From Deltaproteobacteria bacterium (GTDB lineage: Bacteria; Bdellovibrionota; UBA1018; UBA923), in the NCBI GenBank assembly GCA_016194725.1, contig JACQAW010000299.1, positions 1-5,588 of the forward strand: DNA of 5,588 nucleotides. The letters are read 5' to 3'. The notes beneath the pieces are model-generated. The model searched no databases. It saw only the letters and a list, made by a program, of their open reading frames with translations, and had not been told where the DNA came from. Every line of letters begins with the position of its first letter. Position 1 is the stretch's first letter. Made by a program: the position numbers and the translations under genes. Below are positions 1-5,478 of this stretch, piece by piece.

Positions 1-621
1 GAAAACCACGGCCCCCAAGAGCGCCGCAACCCCGACCACGGTGGCCTGCTTGACCGCGCGGTCAGTTCCTCCTTTGAGGCGATAGATATACAGGCCCATC
101 AGCAGCGCGAGCGGAATGCTGAACACGATCGTAAACGAGCCCCAGGCGCTTTCGCTCAAGGCATTGACAACGGCCAGACCCAGACCAGCCAGCGCGATGA
201 CCACGACGAACAAAATCGCGATGCTCGTCACCAGTCCCGCGACGGGCCCAATTTCGCGGCGTGCGATTTCGGCGATGCTCTTGCCGCCGCAGCGCACGCT
301 CGAGGTGAGAATGACGAAGTCGTGAACGGCGCCCCCAAGAGTCACGCCGATGACCAGCCACAAAAAGCCCGGCAAAAAGCCGAACTGGGCGGCCAGGACG
401 GGGCCAATCAGCGGACCGGCGCCCGTGATGGCCGCGAAGTGGTGGCCAAACAGGACCCAGCGGTTGGTAGGGTAGTAGTTGTTGCCGTCATATAATGTGG
501 TGGCTGGCGTGGGGCGGTGAGGGTCGAGGGCCAGGACTTTGGCTGCGATGAAGGCGGAGTAGTAGCGGTAGGCGATGGCAAACAGGCACAGGGCGCCTAG
601 CAGAAATGGGAGTACTGGCAT
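1..621 (-). CDS. cstA: CstA-family carbon starvation protein / peptide or pyruvate transporter, N-terminal part (cut by window edge)
   Basis: Inner-membrane transporter of the CstA family, whose characterised members import peptides or pyruvate, often when carbon is scarce. The visible 207 residues begin MPVLPFLLGALCLFAIAYRY and have no stop before the left edge. Family hallmarks are present: an AYRYYS segment after the first membrane helix, LDPHRPTPA (32-40), DGNNYYPTNRWVLFGHHFAA (45-64) and GAGPLIGPVLAAQ (67-79), followed by hydrophobic helices near 83-99, 126-153 and 162-180. The family signature around GHHFAAIxGAGPLxGPVLAAQ makes the assignment firm. E. coli CstA carries an extra N-terminal helix that is absent here, so this resembles the shorter family members. 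The start is the ATG directly preceding the first conserved helix. No Shine-Dalgarno sequence precedes it, and a TATAAC hexamer lies 6 bases upstream. The exact substrate cannot be read from this part. Confidence 0.93.
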   Translation of the reverse strand, partial: MPVLPFLLGALCLFAIAYRYYSAFIAAKVLALDPHRPTPATTLYDGNNYYPTNRWVLFGHHFAAITGAGPLIGPVLAAQFGFLPGFLWLVIGVTLGGAVHDFVILTSSVRCGGKSIAEIARREIGPVAGLVTSIAILFVVVIALAGLGLAVVNALSESAWGSFTIVFSIPLALLMGLYIYRLKGGTDRAVKQATVVGVAALLGAVVF

Positions 622-627
622 GTTGTT

Positions 628-656
628 GTTATATTACTATGGCGGCAAGATTGCCA
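628..656 (-). promoter_or_regulatory. Candidate sigma70-type promoter for cstA, close to the start codon
   Basis: On the minus strand a TATAAC hexamer (633-628, five of six consensus bases) lies exactly 6 bases before the ATG at 621. The -35 position at 17 bases spacing holds only TGGCAA (656-651, three of six). No purine-rich ribosome site exists between the hexamer and the ATG. If used, transcription would begin at or within a base or two of the start codon. The weak -35 suggests activator dependence or that the gene is read mainly from the PilZ promoter upstream. Confidence 0.4.
644..655. promoter_or_regulatory. Short palindrome GGCAAGATTGCC, possible operator before cstA
   Basis: Two perfect 5-base arms (GGCAA and TTGCC) separated by 2 bases. 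It overlaps the expected -35 position of the candidate cstA promoter, which is where an operator or activator site could act. The surrounding 622-706 gap between the PilZ gene and cstA contains no other clear structure. A 12-base palindrome can arise by chance, so this is only a candidate. Confidence 0.25.
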
Positions 657-706
657 GTGGATGTGGGGGTCTCGAACCGAGGCTCTGGCTCCGCTCTCGC
701 CCCGTT

Positions 707-1438
707 TTATCCAGCCATCCCCGACTGCTGAATGGATTCCAGCACCGCCTTGAGTATCTCCAAAAAATTCTGCTTCTGCTCTTCCGGAATTCGCGTGAAC
801 TTGATGCCCAGGTACCTCTTGATATTGCGGGTCACGGGATTCATATCCATCATCATCCGACAAACGATGCCCTCGAAGTCAAAGGGCGCCATCGTGCTGC
901 CACGCGGTTCAACCTGCGCCTGTACCCGCACGCTGGGTACGAGAAAGGCGGCTTTGGGATTTTCGGTGTGCAGCAAAATTCCGTTGGGCGACATGTTTGC
1001 GATATCAAAGGCGAGCAGCTCGTCGTCTATGGTCGAGACGATCGCGCGCAGGGGCATGGTGGGTATGACATCCTTGGCCGGGATTCGCGGATATTTTCGG
1101 ATGTAGTTGGTGGGGTAGTACCCTTCGAGCTGAATCGCCTGCACCAGCTTTGACCGTATTTTCTCGCCCAGGTTGAACTTCATGCCCAAATAAACGTTAT
1201 CCACTGTGGCTTCGGCCGTGAGCCACGCATTGGTCGCGAAGGCGAACGGTTCCTTGGAAAGAACGTCGACCTCGATGCGCACCTGCTCGCCCACCATGTC
1301 GGTGGGGTCGAAATTCGGCGAGCGCAGACTCGAGATGCCGAAAAGCGAAACGCCCTCGGCCGGAAAAACGTACTCGTGCCCGAACAGCGTAAATCGCACG
1401 TTCGAGCGGATGAAGATGGGCGGTGGGCTCGTGGACAT
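707..1438 (-). CDS. PilZ-domain protein with an N-terminal degenerate PilZ-like repeat (putative c-di-GMP receptor)
   Basis: Predicted soluble cytoplasmic protein of 243 residues; no signal peptide or membrane helix. The C-terminal half carries both cyclic-di-GMP-binding signatures of PilZ: RxxxR as RKYPR (114-118) and [D/N]xSxxG as NMSPNG (148-153). The N-terminal half ends with YLGMKF (83-88), mirrored by YLGIKF (209-214) at the end of the C-terminal half, each followed by a helical tail. This suggests two PilZ-like folds in tandem, the first without RxxxR and so probably unable to bind the nucleotide. The ATG at 1438 is chosen because a TACAAT hexamer lies 7 bases before it. A GTG at 1471 in the same frame would add 11 residues but falls inside the -35 element. 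The effector partner is unknown. The gene is divergent from the TonB receptor operon and 85 bases upstream of cstA on the same strand. Confidence 0.88.
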   Translation of the reverse strand: MSTSPPPIFIRSNVRFTLFGHEYVFPAEGVSLFGISSLRSPNFDPTDMVGEQVRIEVDVLSKEPFAFATNAWLTAEATVDNVYLGMKFNLGEKIRSKLVQAIQLEGYYPTNYIRKYPRIPAKDVIPTMPLRAIVSTIDDELLAFDIANMSPNGILLHTENPKAAFLVPSVRVQAQVEPRGSTMAPFDFEGIVCRMMMDMNPVTRNIKRYLGIKFTRIPEEQKQNFLEILKAVLESIQQSGMAG

Positions 1439-1445
1439 TAAAAAA

Positions 1446-1473
1446 ATTGTATCATAGGCTTGAATTGACACAA
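1446..1473 (-). promoter_or_regulatory. Promoter for the PilZ gene (leaderless type)
   Basis: On the minus strand TTGTGT (1473-1468, four of six) is followed after 16 bases by TACAAT (1451-1446, five of six), then 7 bases to the ATG at 1438. The expected transcription start coincides with, or is within a base or two of, the start codon. A TATGAT (1456-1451) is an alternative -10 but has no matching -35. Bases 1468-1470 are shared with the -35 of the opposite promoter. Confidence 0.55.
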
Positions 1474-1493
1474 TGCCCTGATCTTTCTATAGA
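1465..1493 (+). promoter_or_regulatory. Strong sigma70-type promoter for the TonB-receptor operon (leaderless type)
   Basis: A perfect consensus -35 TTGACA (1465-1470), an ideal 17-base spacer and a -10 TATAGA (1488-1493, four of six) precede the receptor ATG at 1500 by 6 bases (TTTGAA). This places the likely transcription start at the A of the ATG, leaving no room for a leader, a Shine-Dalgarno sequence or a riboswitch. The reading frame opens directly into a signal peptide, so the start codon is well supported. Confidence 0.7.
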
Positions 1494-1499
1494 TTTGAA

Positions 1500-3401
1500 A
1501 TGTCCATATCGCCCATTTCGATCTTTTTGCTTCTGGGAACGCTGGCTGGATACGCGGTGGCCGCTGATTCGGCGCCTGTTTCGTCCGATGTCGAGATGCC
1601 CGATATTGCCGTGAAAGCCAAGGCGCTCAAGCTGCATGACGAGATTTCCTACACCCCCCACAGCGTCGTCATCGAGCAGCCGGCCAGCGACGTTTATCTG
1701 GGTGAAACCCTGGGTAAGCTGCCAGGGGTGCTGGTGCGAAATACCTCAGGTTTCGGCAGCACGACCACCGTAATCACTTCCAAAGCTCTGGGCTCGGCCG
1801 GAACCGCGGTGAGCATTGACGATATTCCGGTGGTCGAGAGCAGCGGGCGCGGGGTGAACTTCTCGTTTTTTCCCAGCGCGCTCATCAGCAGTATCGAGCA
1901 CCATTCCCCATTTTATCCCAGCATGGACCCGACGAGCGACAACCTTCCGGCGTCGGGCGGGCGCATTAATTTAAGAACGCTCAAAAGCCCCAAGGCTGGC
2001 GAGACGCCTTTGATCGGCTCGGTGGTCGTGGGCGCGGGCAAGTCGATCGAAACTACAGTGGGCCTGCGCGGTGGCGATGAGAAGCGCGACTGGGTGGCGG
2101 GCGTCAGCGGTTACAACACCAAGGGCGATTATTCTTTTCGCAACCCGCTCACCGGTGGCGATGAAACGCGCGCCAACAATGATGCGGTGGGGCTGGGGGG
2201 CCTGGCCAAATACCGCTGGCACCTGGACAACGAGGCGACATTCGAGGCGCTCGAGTTCGCCTCAAACTCCAACCGCACCAATCCCGGCTCGCTGCTCGCA
2301 CCAACCCGGCAGCACCAAAAAGATACTTTTAACCTCACGGGCGCGCGCTACCACGGCCCGCATCTGTTGGGAACGCACGACGGCTTGTTCGCAAAAGCCG
2401 CCGTGGGTTATGCGCGAACCGCGACAGAGGGGCCTAGTGCAGGTCAAATCGACTCCGGCGTCACCACCGATTCGCGCTCCGTGGGCAATTACGCGCAGGC
2501 GGGCTTTGTTCATCGCAACGACTCGACGAGTTTCACGTTCGCGCTCGACAACCAGTTCGATTACCTGCGCACCGACGAAGGCATCTTCAACCGCAACCTG
2601 TTCGGGGCTACCGCCACGGTGTCCGTCGATGTCGGGAAATTTCGATTCGTGCCGCTGGCGCGCCAGGAGGCTAACTCGATTTTTCCGAGCACCGCAGACG
2701 GCTCAATGAGCATGATTTATCAGCCGGATGCCGACAACGACGTATCGCTTTCCTACGGCCTGTCTCATTCCTATCCCGCCATCACCGCCGTGGGCGGCTT
2801 TACCAATGGCGGGCTTACCGTGCTGCCCAACCCCGACCTGCACGTGCAGCGCGACAGCATCGTGTCGCTGAGTTTCGACCGGCGCAAGCCCAAGTACACG
2901 GTTTATGGCAGTGCCTTTTATGATCTGGTCCGTAACCGCTCCACCTTTACTTTTGTCTCTGACACCAGCGCCAGGTTCGTGAATCTATCGTCGGTGTCAG
3001 TCGTGGGCTATACGCTCGACGGCCAGCTGTTTCCGCTCGAGGCGCTCGCATTGCGCGGGTCGGTTACGCTGACTCGCGCCTGGGACCGGGCCACCGGCCA
3101 CGAGATGCCCTACAAGCCTCGGCTCGAGGGCTGGGCCGCGGCAAGCTATCTCGTCACGCAGGCCGTTGGCGTGACCGTGCAGGAGCAGTTCACCGGAAAA
3201 CGTTTCGTCTCTTCCACCGGAGTCTCGACGGTGGACCCGTTTATTCAAACTATTTTGCGCCTGGACGCGCAGGCGCTCGGTGGCGTGTTTTTTTTCAAAG
3301 TCACCAATCTGTTTGACGTCAGTGCGTTTGAAAATCCGGGTTTTCCCTATGCGGGGCGCGGCTACTGGCTGGGTTATACGCTGGGATCGGCAACGCTGTG
3401 A
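1500..3401 (+). CDS. TonB-dependent outer-membrane receptor, ligand unknown
   Basis: Outer-membrane beta-barrel that imports a ligand (siderophore, cobalamin, saccharide or similar) using energy from TonB. It has 633 residues, close to BtuB in size. A signal peptide spans residues 1-21 (hydrophobic SIFLLLGTLAGYAVA, cleavage near AVA/AD). A likely TonB box is DIAVKA (35-40). The plug domain follows (about 45-140), with LGETLGKLPGVLVR (67-80), SIDDIPV (105-111) and the closing ASGGRINLRT (131-140). The rest is a barrel of alternating strands, ending in an AGRGYWLGYTLGS region typical of the last strands. The final residue is Leu rather than the usual Phe/Trp. No ligand-specific motif is recognised. 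It heads an operon: the downstream tonB overlaps its stop by 4 bases. With a start at the predicted transcription start, a cobalamin riboswitch in the leader is excluded. Confidence 0.93.
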   Translation: MSISPISIFLLLGTLAGYAVAADSAPVSSDVEMPDIAVKAKALKLHDEISYTPHSVVIEQPASDVYLGETLGKLPGVLVRNTSGFGSTTTVITSKALGSAGTAVSIDDIPVVESSGRGVNFSFFPSALISSIEHHSPFYPSMDPTSDNLPASGGRINLRTLKSPKAGETPLIGSVVVGAGKSIETTVGLRGGDEKRDWVAGVSGYNTKGDYSFRNPLTGGDETRANNDAVGLGGLAKYRWHLDNEATFEALEFASNSNRTNPGSLLAPTRQHQKDTFNLTGARYHGPHLLGTHDGLFAKAAVGYARTATEGPSAGQIDSGVTTDSRSVGNYAQAGFVHRNDSTSFTFALDNQFDYLRTDEGIFNRNLFGATATVSVDVGKFRFVPLARQEANSIFPSTADGSMSMIYQPDADNDVSLSYGLSHSYPAITAVGGFTNGGLTVLPNPDLHVQRDSIVSLSFDRRKPKYTVYGSAFYDLVRNRSTFTFVSDTSARFVNLSSVSVVGYTLDGQLFPLEALALRGSVTLTRAWDRATGHEMPYKPRLEGWAAASYLVTQAVGVTVQEQFTGKRFVSSTGVSTVDPFIQTILRLDAQALGGVFFFKVTNLFDVSAFENPGFPYAGRGYWLGYTLGSATL

Positions 3402-4012
3402 AGCGCGGCCTGGCTCTTTCGGTCGTTGTGCATGGCTTGGCGGCGGCCGGGATGCTGGCATATCTGGGTGAGTGCCGAGAGTGGAAGCCAAGCGACGATG
3501 CGGCTCGGGCCCTTGACCTTGACGTCGGGATGATCGAGGTGGGAAAAAAGAAGTTGTCCGCGCCCCAGACTCCGGTCGCCCTGCCGGTTGGGGCTCCGGC
3601 TTCCGAGCCTGCAGCTGAGTCGGCGCCGGGCGTTGCCGCGACCGCTGCTCCGCAAGCAGTACCAGAACCGGCAAAATCACCGCGCGACGCCACGGTTACC
3701 AGCGATCTGGGCGGCGGCACGCAGGTTTTGTCGGTGTTGGAATACATTCAGTGGGTCCGCGCGCACAACGAGGCGCCGAATTATCCGAGGCTGGCCAAGA
3801 CGCGAAGTGAGCAAGGCCGCAGCGTCATTCGCGTCGTGGTTTCGGACCGAGGGGTGCTTGAGCAGGCCGTGCTGGAAAAGAGCTCGGGTTATCCCGTTCT
3901 GGATGGGGCGGCGCTCGAAAATGTGCGCTCCTGGCGCTTTCCGCCATTCAAAAGCGGGGCTTCGAGGCTCGTCGTGAAGATTCCGTTCAAATTTTCGCTC
4001 GAAGAGCGCTGA
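3398..4012 (+). CDS. tonB: TonB-family energy transducer, probably dedicated to the adjacent receptor
   Basis: Transmits proton-motive force from ExbB/ExbD in the inner membrane to an outer-membrane receptor. It has 204 residues. The N-terminal anchor (about 5-24) contains SVVVH (S8, H12), matching the SxxxH motif of E. coli TonB that is needed for coupling to ExbB/D. A proline/alanine-rich periplasmic linker spans about 54-95. The C-terminal TonB domain (about 115-204) has the conserved YP (129-130), VIRVVVSDRGVLEQAVLEKS (143-162), SSG (162-164), LDGAAL (168-173) and WRFPPF (179-184). The GTG start shares bases with the receptor's TGA stop (GTGA), a translational-coupling arrangement, and only a weak ribosome site is visible. 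The linker is short for a TonB. No exbB or exbD lies in the window, so it would have to use ones encoded elsewhere. Confidence 0.92.
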   Translation: MKRGLALSVVVHGLAAAGMLAYLGECREWKPSDDAARALDLDVGMIEVGKKKLSAPQTPVALPVGAPASEPAAESAPGVAATAAPQAVPEPAKSPRDATVTSDLGGGTQVLSVLEYIQWVRAHNEAPNYPRLAKTRSEQGRSVIRVVVSDRGVLEQAVLEKSSGYPVLDGAALENVRSWRFPPFKSGASRLVVKIPFKFSLEER

Positions 4013-4059
4013 CGGCGATAGTTCTACAGAAAAGCTCAAAATCACCCGATACACTGGGC

Positions 4060-4542
4060 ATGACAACCGCCATAACCCGCATCGTGTTGATTCTTCCATT
4101 GATTTGGGCCCTTAGCTTGTCCCTGGCGCTGGCCTCGCCCAAGGCACCTAAGAAGAAGGGGAAAAAAAATCCACCCGTCACCCAGCAGCTCGACTGGGGC
4201 GCGCCGGTGGCTGAAATTGGAACCCCGGAAAAAAGTATCCAGATATATCGCCTCACGCCACATGAGCACCCCGAGTGGACGTATATGGTCGTGATGCTCG
4301 ATGAAGACGGCAGCCATCTTTCCTATGGCGAGGAAAACACGGTGGGGCTGTTGATGGAAACGCTGCGCGATGACCTCAAGCTTGCGGCCGGCACCGCGGG
4401 CCGCTGCCCTTCGGCGGCTGGCTGGCGCTTCGAGAGCAAATCGTTGCGGGTGAGCTACTGCAACGAAAACCAGGATACGCGGCGTATTGAGCGCGCGGTG
4501 GGGTTGCTTGAAACAACGCGGGGAATTGTTCGCGCCGACTGA
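4060..4542 (+). CDS. Small secreted protein of unknown function, third gene of the receptor operon
   Basis: Not recognised. It has 160 residues with a clear signal peptide (1-25, hydrophobic core IVLILPLIWALSLSLALA, cleavage after ALA/SP). A lysine-rich stretch follows (KAPKKKGKK, 28-36), then a compact mixed domain of about 115 residues. The mature protein has only two cysteines, C116 and C134, which could form a disulfide in the periplasm. There is no lipobox and no second membrane helix. It starts 47 bases after tonB on the same strand, so it is probably co-transcribed and may assist the uptake system, but that is inferred from position only. No Shine-Dalgarno sequence is seen before the ATG. 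A weak GATACACT element lies just upstream and could give a separate transcript. Confidence 0.75.
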   Translation: MTTAITRIVLILPLIWALSLSLALASPKAPKKKGKKNPPVTQQLDWGAPVAEIGTPEKSIQIYRLTPHEHPEWTYMVVMLDEDGSHLSYGEENTVGLLMETLRDDLKLAAGTAGRCPSAAGWRFESKSLRVSYCNENQDTRRIERAVGLLETTRGIVRAD

Positions 4543-4642
4543 GCCGCCTCAGTTCGCGGAACGCTTTCCGGAGGTTCCGGCGGTTGCGCTCGCGGCAGAC
4601 GGCGCGCGCTCGAGGGATTTCATGTCACGGCCTTCCTGCTGA

Positions 4643-4665
4643 CGTCCTGCCCGTACGCCAGGACG
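4643..4665. other. Perfect 7-bp stem-loop in the convergent intergenic region
   Basis: CGTCCTG (4643-4649) pairs perfectly with CAGGACG (4659-4665) around a 9-base loop. There is no T-run on either side, so it is not a standard intrinsic terminator. It lies between the ends of two convergent transcripts and could stabilise a 3' end or assist termination. Confidence 0.35.
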
Positions 4666-4670
4666 CCCGA

Positions 4671-4715
4671 AAATCTCGTGCGGACGGCTTCGGTACTCCG
4701 CTCCACCCGTGCGAG
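4671..4715 (-). terminator. Possible weak terminator after the secreted coiled-coil gene
   Basis: On the minus strand, one base after the TAG stop, CTCGCACGG (4715-4707) can pair with CCGCACGAG (4683-4675) except for a central CA/CA mismatch. The stem is followed at once by ATTTTC (4674-4669). In plus-strand RNA the same arms pair over all 9 positions with two G-U wobbles but lack a following U-run. The position directly behind the stop codon and the short T-run suggest a terminator. The imperfect stem and long loop (23 bases) keep confidence low. Confidence 0.35.
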
Positions 4716-4716
4716 C

Positions 4717-5421
4717 CTACTGAATCGGCACCGCGCGAGCGTCCGCCGTGGAGCTAGCCCCGGGCCGGGCCTGCATCTGAAGCGGCGTCACCGTTTTCGC
4801 GTACCGAAACCCGTTCTCCACTGACTGCAGTGAAGCAAGCTCGTTTCGTTTGATTTTCAGAGTTTCCTGTTGAGCCTTCACCGCTTCATTCGTCAGCAGA
4901 ATCTCCTGGCGCAGCACCGCCAATCTGGCCAGCTCCAGATTTTGGTTTGCTCGTTGCTGCACATACCTGGATGAGGCCGCCAACTCGATCGAGATTTTCT
5001 TCCAAAAGTAGAGATTGCAGGAGACGGATTTCTCATTGTCCGCAAGCTTGGAGAGCAGCTGCGGGAAGGCGCCAGCCCGCTCGAACCGGCTCAGCATGTT
5101 GGCATAGTGGGGCAGTTCATTCATGTTATTTTCGATTTTGAGGAACGCGGCGGAATAGATCGCGGTGGTTTTTCCCGAAAAACCGGAACAACGTTCACCG
5201 TAATCACTGTAGACGTCATCAAGAGCGCGAAGCTGCACGATAATCTTATCCAGCATATCCTTGAAAATCGCGGCGTCGCTGATCGCGGTTTTTCTCGCGC
5301 TTTCCAGCTGCCCGAGGTCCATCTTTTCAAATGAGCCGACATAGTCCGAGTAACCATCGGCCTGGGCGATACTCGAACCCAAAAGCAAGCCCAGCAGCAG
5401 CATCGATTTACCAAGTTTCAT
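4717..5421 (-). CDS. Secreted periplasmic protein of unknown function with coiled-coil C-terminal part
   Basis: Not recognised. It has 234 residues from the chosen start. The signal peptide is MKLGKSMLLLGLLLGSSIAQ then A/DG (cleavage after residue 21), with no lipobox. The mature protein is mostly helical and rich in Glu, Lys, Leu and Ala. Two cysteines (C78 in ERCSG, C135 in SVSCN) may form a disulfide. Residues about 160-203 show a heptad-like pattern with alternating charged and Leu/Ile/Val positions, indicating a coiled coil. The tail is short and Ala/Pro-rich. The start at 5421 is supported by AGAGGA 6 bases upstream and by the signal peptide. An ATG 10 codons earlier (5451) overlaps the -10 element and is rejected. 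It is convergent with the TonB operon and monocistronic as far as visible. A tail of 55 open codons follows the stop in frame. Confidence 0.8.
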   Translation of the reverse strand: MKLGKSMLLLGLLLGSSIAQADGYSDYVGSFEKMDLGQLESARKTAISDAAIFKDMLDKIIVQLRALDDVYSDYGERCSGFSGKTTAIYSAAFLKIENNMNELPHYANMLSRFERAGAFPQLLSKLADNEKSVSCNLYFWKKISIELAASSRYVQQRANQNLELARLAVLRQEILLTNEAVKAQQETLKIKRNELASLQSVENGFRYAKTVTPLQMQARPGASSTADARAVPIQ

Positions 5422-5427
5422 TTTCAG

Positions 5428-5433
5428 TCCTCT
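5428..5433 (-). promoter_or_regulatory. Shine-Dalgarno site AGAGGA fixing the start at 5421
   Basis: AGAGGA on the minus strand is separated from the ATG by the 6 bases CTGAAA, an ideal spacing. It is the only clear Shine-Dalgarno site before an intact gene in the window and contrasts with the leaderless-looking genes to the left. Confidence 0.8.
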
Positions 5434-5449
5434 TTTCGTTCTTACGTTC

Positions 5450-5478
5450 ATTATCCAGGTTAAGTAGAACCATATCGA
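5450..5478 (-). promoter_or_regulatory. Sigma70-type promoter for the secreted coiled-coil protein
   Basis: On the minus strand TCGATA (5478-5473, four of six) is separated by 17 bases from GATAAT (5455-5450, five of six). Transcription would start near 5443, giving a leader of about 22 bases that holds the AGAGGA site. The upstream ATG at 5451 would be untranscribed. Confidence 0.55.

Larger units (their letters stand above)
4549..4716 (-). other. In-frame open extension beyond the amber stop of the downstream-facing secreted-protein gene
   Basis: Reading on from the TAG at 4719-4717 in the same minus-strand frame gives 55 sense codons to a TGA at 4551-4549, with purine-rich first codon positions. 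It includes the segment EYRSRPHEIFGRPGVRAG and an internal ATG at 4623 preceded by AGGAAGG 7 bases upstream, which would encode a 24-residue peptide ending GTSGKRSAN. This could be a remnant of a longer protein, a readthrough tail or a small gene. It could equally be a chance open frame in GC-rich DNA; the opposite strand is also open here. No homology is recognised. Confidence 0.2.

Noticed and set aside
660..700. A TTCGAGACC stretch on the minus strand resembling a tRNA T-loop.
   Set aside because: The flanking arms do not form a 5-bp T stem (only two pairs hold), and no anticodon arm, D arm or acceptor can be built upstream. It is too weak to call a tRNA or remnant.
575..1153. Plus-strand open frame opposite the PilZ gene and the cstA start.
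   Set aside because: Antisense of the PilZ protein, whose RxxxR and NxSxxG motifs establish the minus strand as coding.
707..1471. A GTG start at 1471 for the PilZ protein, adding 11 residues.
   Set aside because: The codon lies inside the -35 element of the best promoter and the extra residues match no domain. The ATG at 1438 is better placed.
2071..2709. Long Arg/Ala/Thr-rich open frame on the plus strand within the receptor gene.
   Set aside because: It is a +1-type shadow of the receptor in GC-rich DNA, with low-complexity composition and no domain. The receptor frame is clearly the real one.
2997..3747. Minus-strand open frames opposite the receptor end and tonB.
   Set aside because: Arg/Pro/Ser-rich antisense shadows of two well-supported genes, with no recognisable domain or start signal.
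3996..4008. Small stem-loop CGCTC-GAA-GAGCG at the end of tonB.
   Set aside because: It lies within coding sequence before the stop and has no following T-run, so it is not a supported terminator.
5422..5451. An upstream ATG at 5451 for the secreted coiled-coil protein.
   Set aside because: It overlaps the -10 hexamer, and the downstream ATG at 5421 has an ideal Shine-Dalgarno site and begins the signal peptide directly.
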